From: Rhodospirillales bacterium
Lineage (GTDB): Bacteria; Pseudomonadota; Alphaproteobacteria; Acetobacterales; Acetobacteraceae
DNA: 6,982 nucleotides
Direction: 5' to 3'
Assembly: GCA_028870815.1 (NCBI GenBank)
Contig: JAGWOU010000090.1
Location: 1 to 6,982 of the forward strand
Notes under the pieces: generated by a model
Seen by the model: only the letters and a program-made list of their open reading frames with translations
The model's database searches: none
Told to the model about the DNA's origin: nothing
Shown here: positions 1 to 6,254 of the stretch, piece by piece
Numbering within the stretch: position 1 is the stretch's first letter
How the letters are laid out: each line of letters begins with the position of its first letter
Made by a program: the position numbers and the translations under genes

Positions 1-825
1 TCTAATCAGCGCTTCGGCACGCAGTTCAGCCGAGAGCGTGCGCAAAGCTTGCGTTAGGGGGGTACCAAACTGCAACGATTGCGCCAATGTTGTCGCCAAC
101 CGCTTCAACACTTCCAACCCTGTTCGTTGGCCCAGTGCGGTCATGACGCTGCGCATATCCGCGCCAATCTGCAATTCGCGAGAGGTTTGGATAAGCTCCT
201 GCGCGAGATCAGGGTTCAGCATCTGAATTTCCTGGCTAACGCGAGCGATGCCCGCCTCCAGAGCCAACCCGGCATCGGCGCAGATAACCAGCATGTCCAG
301 CGCGTCAGGGACGCCGCGCTCAACATTAGTTAAATGCCGCGTACGGATATTCGTCGCGATCATCTCAGGCAGCAGCATGCCAACAACCGCACCGCCGCCA
401 ATTTTCAGACAAAGCCCCAAAGTTCCCGGCATGAAGTTTCTAAACGAGAAATAGAGCAGAGTCGGCACCAGAAAAAAAAGTAGGATTTTGGCGCCGATGA
501 ACAGACCCAGCCCACGGCCGCCGCGAAACCCAGCTCCTTCTAAAGTTGCCCGCATTTCCTGCAAGGTTTTTCGTGAGAGCAGGCCAGAGCGGGCAATGAA
601 CATACCAAACGCCGATACCAGCCGCAGCAATAATGTGCCTTCCGGTTTGGCCTCCTCCACAACCGCCGCGCTGCGGCCATGAATTGCCAAATCCAGGCGC
701 TTGTTCATTCTCTGCGAGCGCGAGAATTCTCTGCTCAAAAATGTCGCCGTCACGGCCAGGAGCACGAGGCAGCCAACCAGTGCAGCAAGGATATACGCCG
801 CGGGGAGCTTGCTATTTAAGAACAT
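1..825 (-). CDS. tadC: Tad pilus inner-membrane platform protein TadC (3' end cut by window edge)
   Basis: TadC is one of two paired inner-membrane platform proteins of the Tad pilus. With TadB it is thought to couple the CpaF motor to pilin extraction from the membrane. The 275 visible residues show a hydrophobic N-terminal segment (about 10-29), two more hydrophobic stretches (about 106-127 and 139-157), and the start of a type II secretion F domain with the motif VPDALDMLVICADAGLALE (172-190), typical of TadC. The C-terminal part, including the last membrane segment, lies beyond position 1. The start is the ATG at 825-823: an in-frame stop at 834-832 leaves no earlier start codon, and the next Met (residue 40) would delete the first membrane segment. 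The gene overlaps the tadB end by 14 bases and has no clear Shine-Dalgarno sequence, so it is probably translated by coupling to tadB. The frame stays open to the window edge. The family call is confident. Confidence 0.93.
   Translation of the reverse strand, partial: MFLNSKLPAAYILAALVGCLVLLAVTATFLSREFSRSQRMNKRLDLAIHGRSAAVVEEAKPEGTLLLRLVSAFGMFIARSGLLSRKTLQEMRATLEGAGFRGGRGLGLFIGAKILLFFLVPTLLYFSFRNFMPGTLGLCLKIGGGAVVGMLLPEMIATNIRTRHLTNVERGVPDALDMLVICADAGLALEAGIARVSQEIQMLNPDLAQELIQTSRELQIGADMRSVMTALGQRTGLEVLKRLATTLAQSLQFGTPLTQALRTLSAELRAEALIR
472..479 (-). repeat. Eight-base T homopolymer in tadC
   Basis: The coding strand carries eight T in a row within codons for Leu-Leu-Phe-Phe-Leu of a membrane segment (residues about 115-119). 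The run is long for a G+C-rich gene. The frame is open on both sides, so it is not a sequencing-type frameshift here. Confidence 0.85.
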
Positions 826-1801
826 TGCTGATCATGAATTGAATGGTTCCCATACCAGCACCCATTAGCAAAGCCGCGGCCCCCAACACAGCCTGGCCGC
901 TGGCTGTCTCGAACAAAACCTTGATGTAAGATGGCTGCATCCAGAACAGCACGCCACCCGCGAAGAATGGCAGCACGGTGAGCACCATGGACCCCATTCG
1001 CGCTTCGGCGGTAAGCGCATAACCGCGGGATTTCAATGCAACGCGCTTGCGAATCACATCGGCCAGCGTTTCCAGAGTTTGGGTAATGCCGCCGCCGGAA
1101 CGTGATTGCAGCGTGATCGCGGTGGCGAAGAACTGATACTCCGTAAGCTTAATACGCTCCGCCAGTTCCCGCAGCGCGATATCGAGCGGTATGCCTCTGC
1201 TGACTTTATCAGCGAGAATTGTGAATTCTCGCTTTGTCGGCTCTTGCGCGTCGGCGCCCACGGTGCGCAACGCTTCCCCCATGGGAATACCAACGCGCAC
1301 GCAGCGGACGATGGTATTCAACGCATCCGGAAATTGTTCGATAAGATTCGCGTTTCGGCGGTTCTTGAACCAGTTGAACGTGAAACGATCCAAGAGATAC
1401 CACAACGTGGGTGAGCCGAAATATTTGGCGATGAACCAGATCCGCGCGTACCGGCCGAGCGGATGCGAGGCAAGCCACATAATGGCCGCCATGGCCAGAA
1501 AAGCCAGCGGCGGCACCAGCCACCATTTGATCGGGTAGGTTTCGGCCTGTTGCAAATCCACGCCGATCAGTTCCGCAGCGCGCTGCTTTAACTCGTCCAA
1601 CCGCGAAGTGGTACGAACCAGACTGAGCTCCTCATCGACCGTACTGATGGGCAGGGCATCAGGCACCGTTGCCTGCTTGATCCGGTCTTGTAACTTTGTC
1701 TCGCGCCTGTGCGTCGAAGCGATCCATAGCGTCACCACCGCCGCCAGTGCGGCCAGCAATATCACCAGGGCAAGCAGCAGAAACAGCTTGTCCAGCAACA
1801 T
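812..1801 (-). CDS. tadB: Tad pilus inner-membrane platform protein TadB
   Basis: TadB is the partner of TadC in the inner-membrane platform that sits on the CpaF ATPase. The protein has 329 residues counted from the ATG at 1801, a normal family length. It has an N-terminal membrane segment (about 5-27), a charged cytoplasmic stretch, hydrophobic segments around 94-112 and 120-137, then a type II secretion F domain with FPDALNTIVRCVRVGIPMGE (157-176), and two C-terminal membrane segments (about 272-289 and 304-324). Two starts are possible: TTG at 1804 or ATG at 1801. I prefer the ATG because its first base is the last base of the cpaF TGA stop (TGATG) and because it lies 7 bases after a strong GGAGG (1813-1809), whereas TTG lies only 4 bases away. 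The stop is TAG at 814-812, inside the beginning of tadC. The gene carries a perfect inverted repeat, listed separately. Confidence 0.95.
   Translation of the reverse strand: MLLDKLFLLLALVILLAALAAVVTLWIASTHRRETKLQDRIKQATVPDALPISTVDEELSLVRTTSRLDELKQRAAELIGVDLQQAETYPIKWWLVPPLAFLAMAAIMWLASHPLGRYARIWFIAKYFGSPTLWYLLDRFTFNWFKNRRNANLIEQFPDALNTIVRCVRVGIPMGEALRTVGADAQEPTKREFTILADKVSRGIPLDIALRELAERIKLTEYQFFATAITLQSRSGGGITQTLETLADVIRKRVALKSRGYALTAEARMGSMVLTVLPFFAGGVLFWMQPSYIKVLFETASGQAVLGAAALLMGAGMGTIQFMISNVLK
1211..1233. repeat. Perfect 10-bp inverted repeat inside tadB
   Basis: The left arm AGCGAGAATT (1211-1220) and right arm AATTCTCGCT (1224-1233) are exact reverse complements, separated by GTG (1221-1223). 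In the tadB mRNA this would form a 10-bp stem with a 3-base loop. It lies in codons for the segment around Arg-Glu-Phe-Thr-Ile-Leu-Ala (residues 191-197 from the ATG at 1801). No U-run follows, so it does not look like an intrinsic terminator. Its function, if any, is unknown. Confidence 0.85.
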
Positions 1802-3195
1802 CAAACTTCCTCCAGCGCCGCCATCCAGGCGCGGTCCAGTCCGTAATATTGCAGCCGTTCCGTGAAGGTTGATCGAATACGGCTAACTTCATAACGGCCA
1901 ACGAGCCGACCTGTCGCCGTTTCCCCGGTGATTTCCAGCTTGAAAATATCGTTGAGAAGCTGCGTTTCGCCTTCGATGCCGGCGATTTCGGTTACTTGCA
2001 CGACACGGCGGCCACCATCGCGCTGGCGTTCCACCTGGATAATGATGTTGACCGCGGCGCAAACCTGTTGGCGGATGGCACGCGGCGTCAGGCCCATCGA
2101 GGACATCTGCACCATGTTCTCGATACGGGAAAGCGCGTCACGCGTGTTGTTGGCATGGATGGTCGACATGGAACCATCATGACCCGTGTTCATCGCCTGC
2201 AACATATCGAACGCTTCAGCGCCGCGGGTTTCACCGATGATGATGCGGTCTGGACGCATACGCAGCGCATTCCTAACAAGATCACGCGCCGTGACCTCGC
2301 CTTTTCCTTCAAGGCTCTGCGGCCGGGTTTCAAGGCGCACCACATGCGGCTGCTGCAATTGCAGTTCGGCCGCATCTTCCACCGTAACAATACGCTCTGT
2401 CGCATCGATGAAGCGTGAAAGAGCATTCATCATTGTCGTCTTACCCGAGCCTGTACCGCCGGAAACGATGATGTTGAGACGGCAGCGCGCGGCGATTTCG
2501 AGTACTCGCGCGATCGGCGGCGTCATCGCGCCAAATTCAATGAGTTTCTTGAAATCGATTGGCTTCTTGGCGAATTTACGGATCGAGATGGAGGGCCCAT
2601 CAATTGCCAAAGGCGGCAGTACGATGTTCACACGGGAACCGTCCTTAAGGCGCGCATCGCACATCGGGCTCGCCTCATCCACACGCCGTCCGACGGAGGC
2701 CGCGATACGCTGGGCGATATTGGTCAAATGCGCCCAATCCCTGAAGCGCACCGGAACCTGCAAGAGCTTGCCACTACGCTCGATGAAAACATGGTCCGGT
2801 CCGTTGACCATGATGTCGTTAATCGTTTCGTCCAGCAGCAGCGGCTCTAGCGGCCCCAGCCCCAGCATGTCGTCCACCAGCTCAGTCGCCAGGGCGCGCT
2901 GTTCACGGGCATTCAGTTGCACCCGCTTATCCGTGGCGATATCGGAAATCAGCCGCTCTACCTCGACCAACAGCCGGTCGGGAGACAAGGCCGCCACAGC
3001 CGTCGCATCCATGCGGCCCAGGCACAGAGTACGCAGTTCAGCAATTTCCGCACGAACGGAGGCACCCGTGTCGAGAGGTATCCGTGCAACGTCTGTCTGT
3101 TGGGGCGTCGCTGCCGGCTCTGGCGCCGGGGTGGAGAGAACCGGCGCGACTTCCTCACGCTGCCGCCGCCCAAAGACCGGTATACTCTCCAACAT
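1801..3195 (-). CDS. cpaF: Tad pilus assembly ATPase CpaF/TadA
   Basis: CpaF/TadA is the cytoplasmic secretion-superfamily ATPase (VirB11/PulE-like, expected hexamer) that powers Flp pilus assembly at the TadB/TadC platform. The 464 residues match a full-length family member. Residues 1-50 are a proline/alanine-rich, poorly conserved leader. The N-terminal domain spans about 55-225, with the typical LGLGPLEPLLLDETINDIMV stretch (111-130). The ATPase core has Walker A GGTGSGKT (246-253), the acidic Asp-box region VTVEDAAEL (270-278), an atypical Walker B LRMRPDRIIIGETRG (311-325, with Glu322), and the His-box region TGHDGSMSTIHANN (337-350, with His339 and His347). All key nucleotide-binding residues look intact. 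The ATG start at 3195 lies 5 bases after the cpaE TAG stop, with the ribosome-binding site inside the cpaE tail. The TGA stop overlaps the tadB ATG. Confidence is very high. Confidence 0.97.
   Translation of the reverse strand: MLESIPVFGRRQREEVAPVLSTPAPEPAATPQQTDVARIPLDTGASVRAEIAELRTLCLGRMDATAVAALSPDRLLVEVERLISDIATDKRVQLNAREQRALATELVDDMLGLGPLEPLLLDETINDIMVNGPDHVFIERSGKLLQVPVRFRDWAHLTNIAQRIAASVGRRVDEASPMCDARLKDGSRVNIVLPPLAIDGPSISIRKFAKKPIDFKKLIEFGAMTPPIARVLEIAARCRLNIIVSGGTGSGKTTMMNALSRFIDATERIVTVEDAAELQLQQPHVVRLETRPQSLEGKGEVTARDLVRNALRMRPDRIIIGETRGAEAFDMLQAMNTGHDGSMSTIHANNTRDALSRIENMVQMSSMGLTPRAIRQQVCAAVNIIIQVERQRDGGRRVVQVTEIAGIEGETQLLNDIFKLEITGETATGRLVGRYEVSRIRSTFTERLQYYGLDRAWMAALEEV
1809..1813 (-). 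promoter_or_regulatory. Shine-Dalgarno site for tadB
   Basis: The minus strand reads GGAGG within the last codons of cpaF (encoding Leu-Glu-Glu-Val). It lies 7 bases before the tadB ATG at 1801 and only 4 before the alternative TTG at 1804. This spacing decides the start choice in favour of the ATG and suggests re-initiation by ribosomes finishing cpaF. Confidence 0.8.
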
Positions 3196-3200
3196 CGCCG

Positions 3201-4463
3201 CTACCCCTTTTGCAAGCCCAGCATCTTGAACATACCGCTGACGGAGCTGCTTCCACGCATCATCGCCCCGCTTTCTTCGTCTCTGCCAGCAACAAAACCA
3301 ATCTCCCGGGAGAGATCCCTTATCGCCTGGCGAAATGGCCCCTTGGTCGTAACCGCCGGCTCACCAAAGCTGGCGCTCTCGTTCAGTTGCTTCGGAATAT
3401 CAGGAATCAAAACATCGATTTTTGTTTTCAATGCTTCTTCAATCTGCTTGCGCGTCAACCCGCCAGGCCGGCCATGCCGGTTGAGTACTACTGTGGGACT
3501 TTGCGGCTGCCATGGGCCATTAGGCAGACCGAGCAAGCGCAAAGTATCTCGCACCGACGCCAATGTTGGGTCCATGACGATCACGCGGTGATGCGCGAAT
3601 TCGATCAGCTCTCGGTTGCACGCCATCGGCAGAAACGGCACGTCCATGATAATGAAGTTGTACCGTACGCGCAGCCCTTCAATCAGCCGCCGTGCGGCAC
3701 CCGGCGCATAATTCACGGGCTCCGTTAATTTCTCCTCCGATGCGAGCACATGCAGACGCTCTGCCACGGGCTGCGCCGCCCGTTCGATGAACAGCGTGTC
3801 GATCCGGTCCGGCGTTTCCAATGCCATGCGTAGCCCTGGGCCGGTTTTGCCGCCAAGCAGCAAGGCGCCAGAACCCATATGGATATCCGATTCAAGAAAT
3901 ACCGTATGGCGCTTTGCGGTGACCCCAAGCATCCATGCGAGATTGCCCGCCAAAGTCGTGGCGCCAACGCCGCCCCGCGCACCGATGAACACTACCACGC
4001 GCCCGCCCCGCGCCGCGTCCTGGCCAAGTGCCTTGCGACTGACCAATGGCGCAAAATGCCGTGCAACCGCCTCACGCGTAAGGGGTTTGAACAAATATTC
4101 CATTACACCCATGCCACGGGTGATGTGCCGATAGAAATCAACCTCGGCGCTGTCACCAATCACCAGCACCCGGACGCCCGGCTCCACCAGATCCGACAAC
4201 TCACCAAGCGCCTGCAAGGGTTGTTCCTCGCCGGCGATATCGACGATCAATACCTCTGGTGTTTGCAATTTTGCCATGGCGGCGATGGCCGTACGCACCG
4301 TGCCGCGCCTTATATCCATACCGCCTGTGGAGGCGTCGCTCAAACTATCACGCAATACCTGTTCACTGGCGGGGTCGCTGACGAAGCCAAGAACCGTGAG
4401 CCGGTCAGGCCGGCTGATGCCGCCTGCCTCAGGGGAACCCCCGAATGCGCCCTGGCTGTTCAT
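3201..4463 (-). CDS. cpaE: Pilus assembly/localisation protein CpaE (TadZ), MinD/ParA-like
   Basis: CpaE/TadZ proteins are MinD/ParA-superfamily proteins thought to place the Tad machine in the cell, in some species at a pole. The 420 residues split into a receiver-like domain (about 21-140) and a MinD-like ATPase domain (about 154-392), then a short flexible tail. In the receiver-like part Asp75 (LIVDI) sits where the phospho-acceptor would be and Lys126 (YLFKPL) matches the conserved lysine. However, only one acidic residue (Asp30) ends the first strand, so phosphorylation is uncertain. The P-loop reads GARGGVGATT (161-170). Compared with the deviant Walker A KGGxGKT, the signature lysine is Arg163 and the P-loop lysine is Ala168. 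ESDIHMG (191-197), IIMDVP (271-276) and DPTLASVRDTLRLL (298-311) follow the family pattern. The ATG start has a good Shine-Dalgarno sequence. A 37-bp gap separates it from the lipoprotein gene upstream, and its end carries the cpaF ribosome-binding site. Confidence 0.94.
   Translation of the reverse strand: MNSQGAFGGSPEAGGISRPDRLTVLGFVSDPASEQVLRDSLSDASTGGMDIRRGTVRTAIAAMAKLQTPEVLIVDIAGEEQPLQALGELSDLVEPGVRVLVIGDSAEVDFYRHITRGMGVMEYLFKPLTREAVARHFAPLVSRKALGQDAARGGRVVVFIGARGGVGATTLAGNLAWMLGVTAKRHTVFLESDIHMGSGALLLGGKTGPGLRMALETPDRIDTLFIERAAQPVAERLHVLASEEKLTEPVNYAPGAARRLIEGLRVRYNFIIMDVPFLPMACNRELIEFAHHRVIVMDPTLASVRDTLRLLGLPNGPWQPQSPTVVLNRHGRPGGLTRKQIEEALKTKIDVLIPDIPKQLNESASFGEPAVTTKGPFRQAIRDLSREIGFVAGRDEESGAMMRGSSSVSGMFKMLGLQKG
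3204..3211 (-). promoter_or_regulatory. Shine-Dalgarno site for cpaF
   Basis: The minus strand reads AAAAGGGG, 8 bases before the cpaF ATG. It is formed by the last sense codons of cpaE (Gln-Lys-Gly). The following TAG stop of cpaE lies between the site and the start, so the two genes are probably translationally linked. Confidence 0.7.
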
Positions 4464-4470
4464 GGCTCAT

Positions 4471-4477
4471 CCTCTCT
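4471..4477 (-). promoter_or_regulatory. Shine-Dalgarno site for cpaE in the 37-bp intergenic gap
   Basis: The minus strand reads AGAGAGG, 7 bases before the cpaE ATG. This is the only junction in the cluster with a real noncoding gap (4464-4500). I see no terminator hairpin or recognisable promoter in the gap, so cpaE appears to be read on the same transcript but with independent ribosome entry. Confidence 0.7.
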
Positions 4478-4500
4478 TGCTACGATCTTTCCGCGCTCCA

Positions 4501-4815
4501 TCATTCACCTCCAGAGATTGAGGTCGCTGGCGAAGTTATCGTCAATGGAGTTTGAATACCCGCGGCGGTACCCTTCGTGACCGCCTTTTCTATCCCTCCA
4601 ACGGCAATAATCCCATTACTCCCAGGCTCGGACTCGCCGCTGATAAGATCGGATTTTTGTGCCGCCTGTTGGGCTATCGTTTCATTCGCGGCACCTGCCT
4701 CCGCCCAAGTGCCTGGACGGTCAAACGGGTTGAAGGCTCCTTGGCAGCCTGCGAGACCAAGCAGCGCCACGTAGGAGAGAAGGGAGATATTGAACCGTAT
4801 GAAACTTGCTTTCAT
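4501..4815 (-). CDS. Short lipoprotein in the cpaD position of the Tad cluster
   Basis: A 104-residue predicted lipoprotein lies between the secretin and cpaE genes, the place normally held by cpaD. Numbered from the ATG at 4815, it has a signal peptide with basic residues (Lys2, Arg7), a hydrophobic core, and a lipobox Leu-Ala-Gly-Cys with Cys24 as the lipidation site. Gln at +2 favours outer-membrane sorting. A motif NPFDRPGTW follows (29-37), then an Ala/Gln-rich stretch and a low-complexity Gly/Ser/Thr/Ile tail. Canonical CpaD/RcpB proteins are roughly twice this length or more, and I cannot recognise their domain here, so I give no gene symbol. By position I infer a secretin partner or pilotin-like role. 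A GTG at 4818 could also start the frame. I prefer the ATG because it overlaps the cpaC TGA stop (TGATG), with a weak GGTG 5 bases upstream. The TGA stop is at 4503-4501. Confidence 0.8.
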   Translation of the reverse strand: MKASFIRFNISLLSYVALLGLAGCQGAFNPFDRPGTWAEAGAANETIAQQAAQKSDLISGESEPGSNGIIAVGGIEKAVTKGTAAGIQTPLTITSPATSISGGE

Positions 4816-6254
4816 CACTGCACCATAAATCCCGCATCGCCAGGGATCGAGGCTTTTGCGACATTCGTGCCGTTATCCCGCAAAAGCAGAATGCGTTGCA
4901 GATCGTTTGGCGGTGACCAGCCATCATCAGGCGAAGCAAGCGAGTTTGGAGTGTTTACCGGGTTTACGATGTAAGGCGTAACGGTAATCACCAACTCCTG
5001 TTGCTCCCTCTGGAAGGCGTTGCCGCGGAACAATGCGCCGATGATCGGAATTTCGGAAAGGCCAGGCAGCCCATTATCCACCTGGTTTGATGTGTCCTCC
5101 AGCAAGCCGGCGATCGCCATGCCCTGCCCGGAGCCAAGAATGACTGTGGACGACGCGGCCGTGACATTGAGCGACGGCACCGCCAAAACTTCCGAGGAGT
5201 TGGTGGACGAGACAATAGCGGGATTGGTGTTATTGAGCGTGCTGATCTGCGGTGAAACTTGCAGCGCGATCCGCCCGTCGGAGAACACGGTTGGAACGAA
5301 GGAGAGCAAAACGCCATAATTCTTGAATGAGACGGTTACTATGCCATTATTGCTGGAAACCGGGATCGGGAACTGCCCGCCAACCTGAAAATTGGCCTGA
5401 GTGCCGGAAAGCGTCGTCAGCGTCGGTTCGGCCAGAACATGGGCGAGATTGTCAGTGGCGAGCGCATCGATGATCCCCTGAAAATTTCCGCCGGGGAAGG
5501 ATGCCGTGACACCGATTTGCCCCTGGGTCGTGGCCGCCAGTGAACTCGCCGCCGACGCGGAAACTCCGGCCAGCCCCAGCAGCCATTTGCCAGACAGTTC
5601 GGAGCCAGCCGCGGTCCAGTTGATGCCCAACTCGCGCGTTATCTCGCGCGACATCTGCGCGATACGCACCTTCAGTTCAACCTGGATCGGCTCCTGCACC
5701 GTGAGGTCGTTTGTTACTTGCCCATTGGGTGAAATAAGCTTGGCCTGATTAACAATACGATCCGCATCTTCCGCGCTATCGACCGAACCACGCACGATCA
5801 TACCGCCCGGCTCAGCTTCGGCGGTGACACCATTACCCGGAGCGGCAAGCTGCGACTGACTTTCAATCCTGCCGCTGCCATATTCTGAAGGATTTACCGT
5901 CACTGAATACTGTGCGATCCGGTTACCCGCAGCATCGGTGGCAACCACATCAGTCTCGCCTGGGGTTTTGCCGAACACGAACATGGTGCCCGGACTTGCG
6001 GGCCGCACAGACGCGACAGAGTCATCGGCAACGAACAGATTCGCGACCGGTCGCGGCAGCTTGATCAGCTTCCCTTGCCCCTTGGCAAGCTCTATCCCGC
6101 CATAATACGCCGGTGGAATTACTTGCGCCTGATCGCTTGAAGCCTGGGAGGCGGGTTGGGCCGCACCATTGCTTCCGCTAACGGTTTGCGCGGTGGCGGC
6201 AGCCGGCAACGCCAAAAAAAGGCACGGGATTAAGGCGAACGGATTGACCCGCAT
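4815..6254 (-). CDS. cpaC: Tad pilus outer-membrane secretin CpaC (RcpA)
   Basis: CpaC/RcpA forms the outer-membrane channel through which the Flp pilus exits. The 479-residue protein begins with a clear Sec signal peptide (about 1-22, cleavage probably after the AAATA stretch). The pilus-type N-terminal domain (about 55-121) contains KLIKLPRPVANLFVADDSVA (62-81) and FVFGKTPGETDVVA (92-105). A BON-like segment follows (about 142-188). The secretin domain occupies about 189-430, with LAEPTLTTLSG (274-284), the QFPIPVSS gate-region match (294-301), GLPGLSEIPIIGALFR (395-410) and the closing strand ELVITVTPYIV (420-430). A tail of about 49 residues ends the protein. The length is normal for the family. 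The ATG start at 6254 overlaps the cpaB TGA stop (TGATG), and the TGA stop overlaps the next gene in the same way. A seven-base T run lies in the signal-peptide codons. Confidence 0.96.
   Translation of the reverse strand: MRVNPFALIPCLFLALPAAATAQTVSGSNGAAQPASQASSDQAQVIPPAYYGGIELAKGQGKLIKLPRPVANLFVADDSVASVRPASPGTMFVFGKTPGETDVVATDAAGNRIAQYSVTVNPSEYGSGRIESQSQLAAPGNGVTAEAEPGGMIVRGSVDSAEDADRIVNQAKLISPNGQVTNDLTVQEPIQVELKVRIAQMSREITRELGINWTAAGSELSGKWLLGLAGVSASAASSLAATTQGQIGVTASFPGGNFQGIIDALATDNLAHVLAEPTLTTLSGTQANFQVGGQFPIPVSSNNGIVTVSFKNYGVLLSFVPTVFSDGRIALQVSPQISTLNNTNPAIVSSTNSSEVLAVPSLNVTAASSTVILGSGQGMAIAGLLEDTSNQVDNGLPGLSEIPIIGALFRGNAFQREQQELVITVTPYIVNPVNTPNSLASPDDGWSPPNDLQRILLLRDNGTNVAKASIPGDAGFMVQ
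6214..6220 (-). repeat. Seven-base T homopolymer in the cpaC signal-peptide codons
   Basis: The coding strand has seven T in a row at codons 12-14 of cpaC (Leu-Phe-Leu), within the hydrophobic core of the signal peptide. A one-base slip would abolish the secretin reading frame near its start. It could equally be a by-product of Phe/Leu codon choice. Confidence 0.75.

Noticed and set aside
1802..1804. TTG at 1804 as the tadB start
   Set aside because: The ATG one codon later has better Shine-Dalgarno spacing (7 against 4 bases) and forms the TGATG overlap with cpaF.
2186..3229. A 347-codon open frame on the plus strand opposite cpaF
   Set aside because: It is fully antisense to the well-supported cpaF, its protein is Ser/Arg/Pro-rich with no recognisable domain, and it runs across the cpaE/cpaF junction. 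It is a typical shadow frame of G+C-rich coding sequence.
2917..3591. A 224-codon plus-strand open frame spanning cpaF and cpaE
   Set aside because: It is antisense to two confident genes and shows no family features.
4464..4500. A promoter or terminator in the only sizeable intergenic gap
   Set aside because: The 37 bp contain a Shine-Dalgarno site but no hairpin with a T-run and no recognisable -35/-10 pair.
3879..4580. A 233-codon plus-strand open frame across cpaE and the 37-bp gap
   Set aside because: It is antisense to cpaE and the lipoprotein gene, has Cys/His/Arg-rich composition with no domain, and no convincing ribosome-binding site was seen.
6074..6089. A 6-bp stem with 4-base loop in cpaC (CTTGCC / GGCAAG)
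   Set aside because: It is short enough to be expected by chance in a window of this size, and nothing else marks the site.
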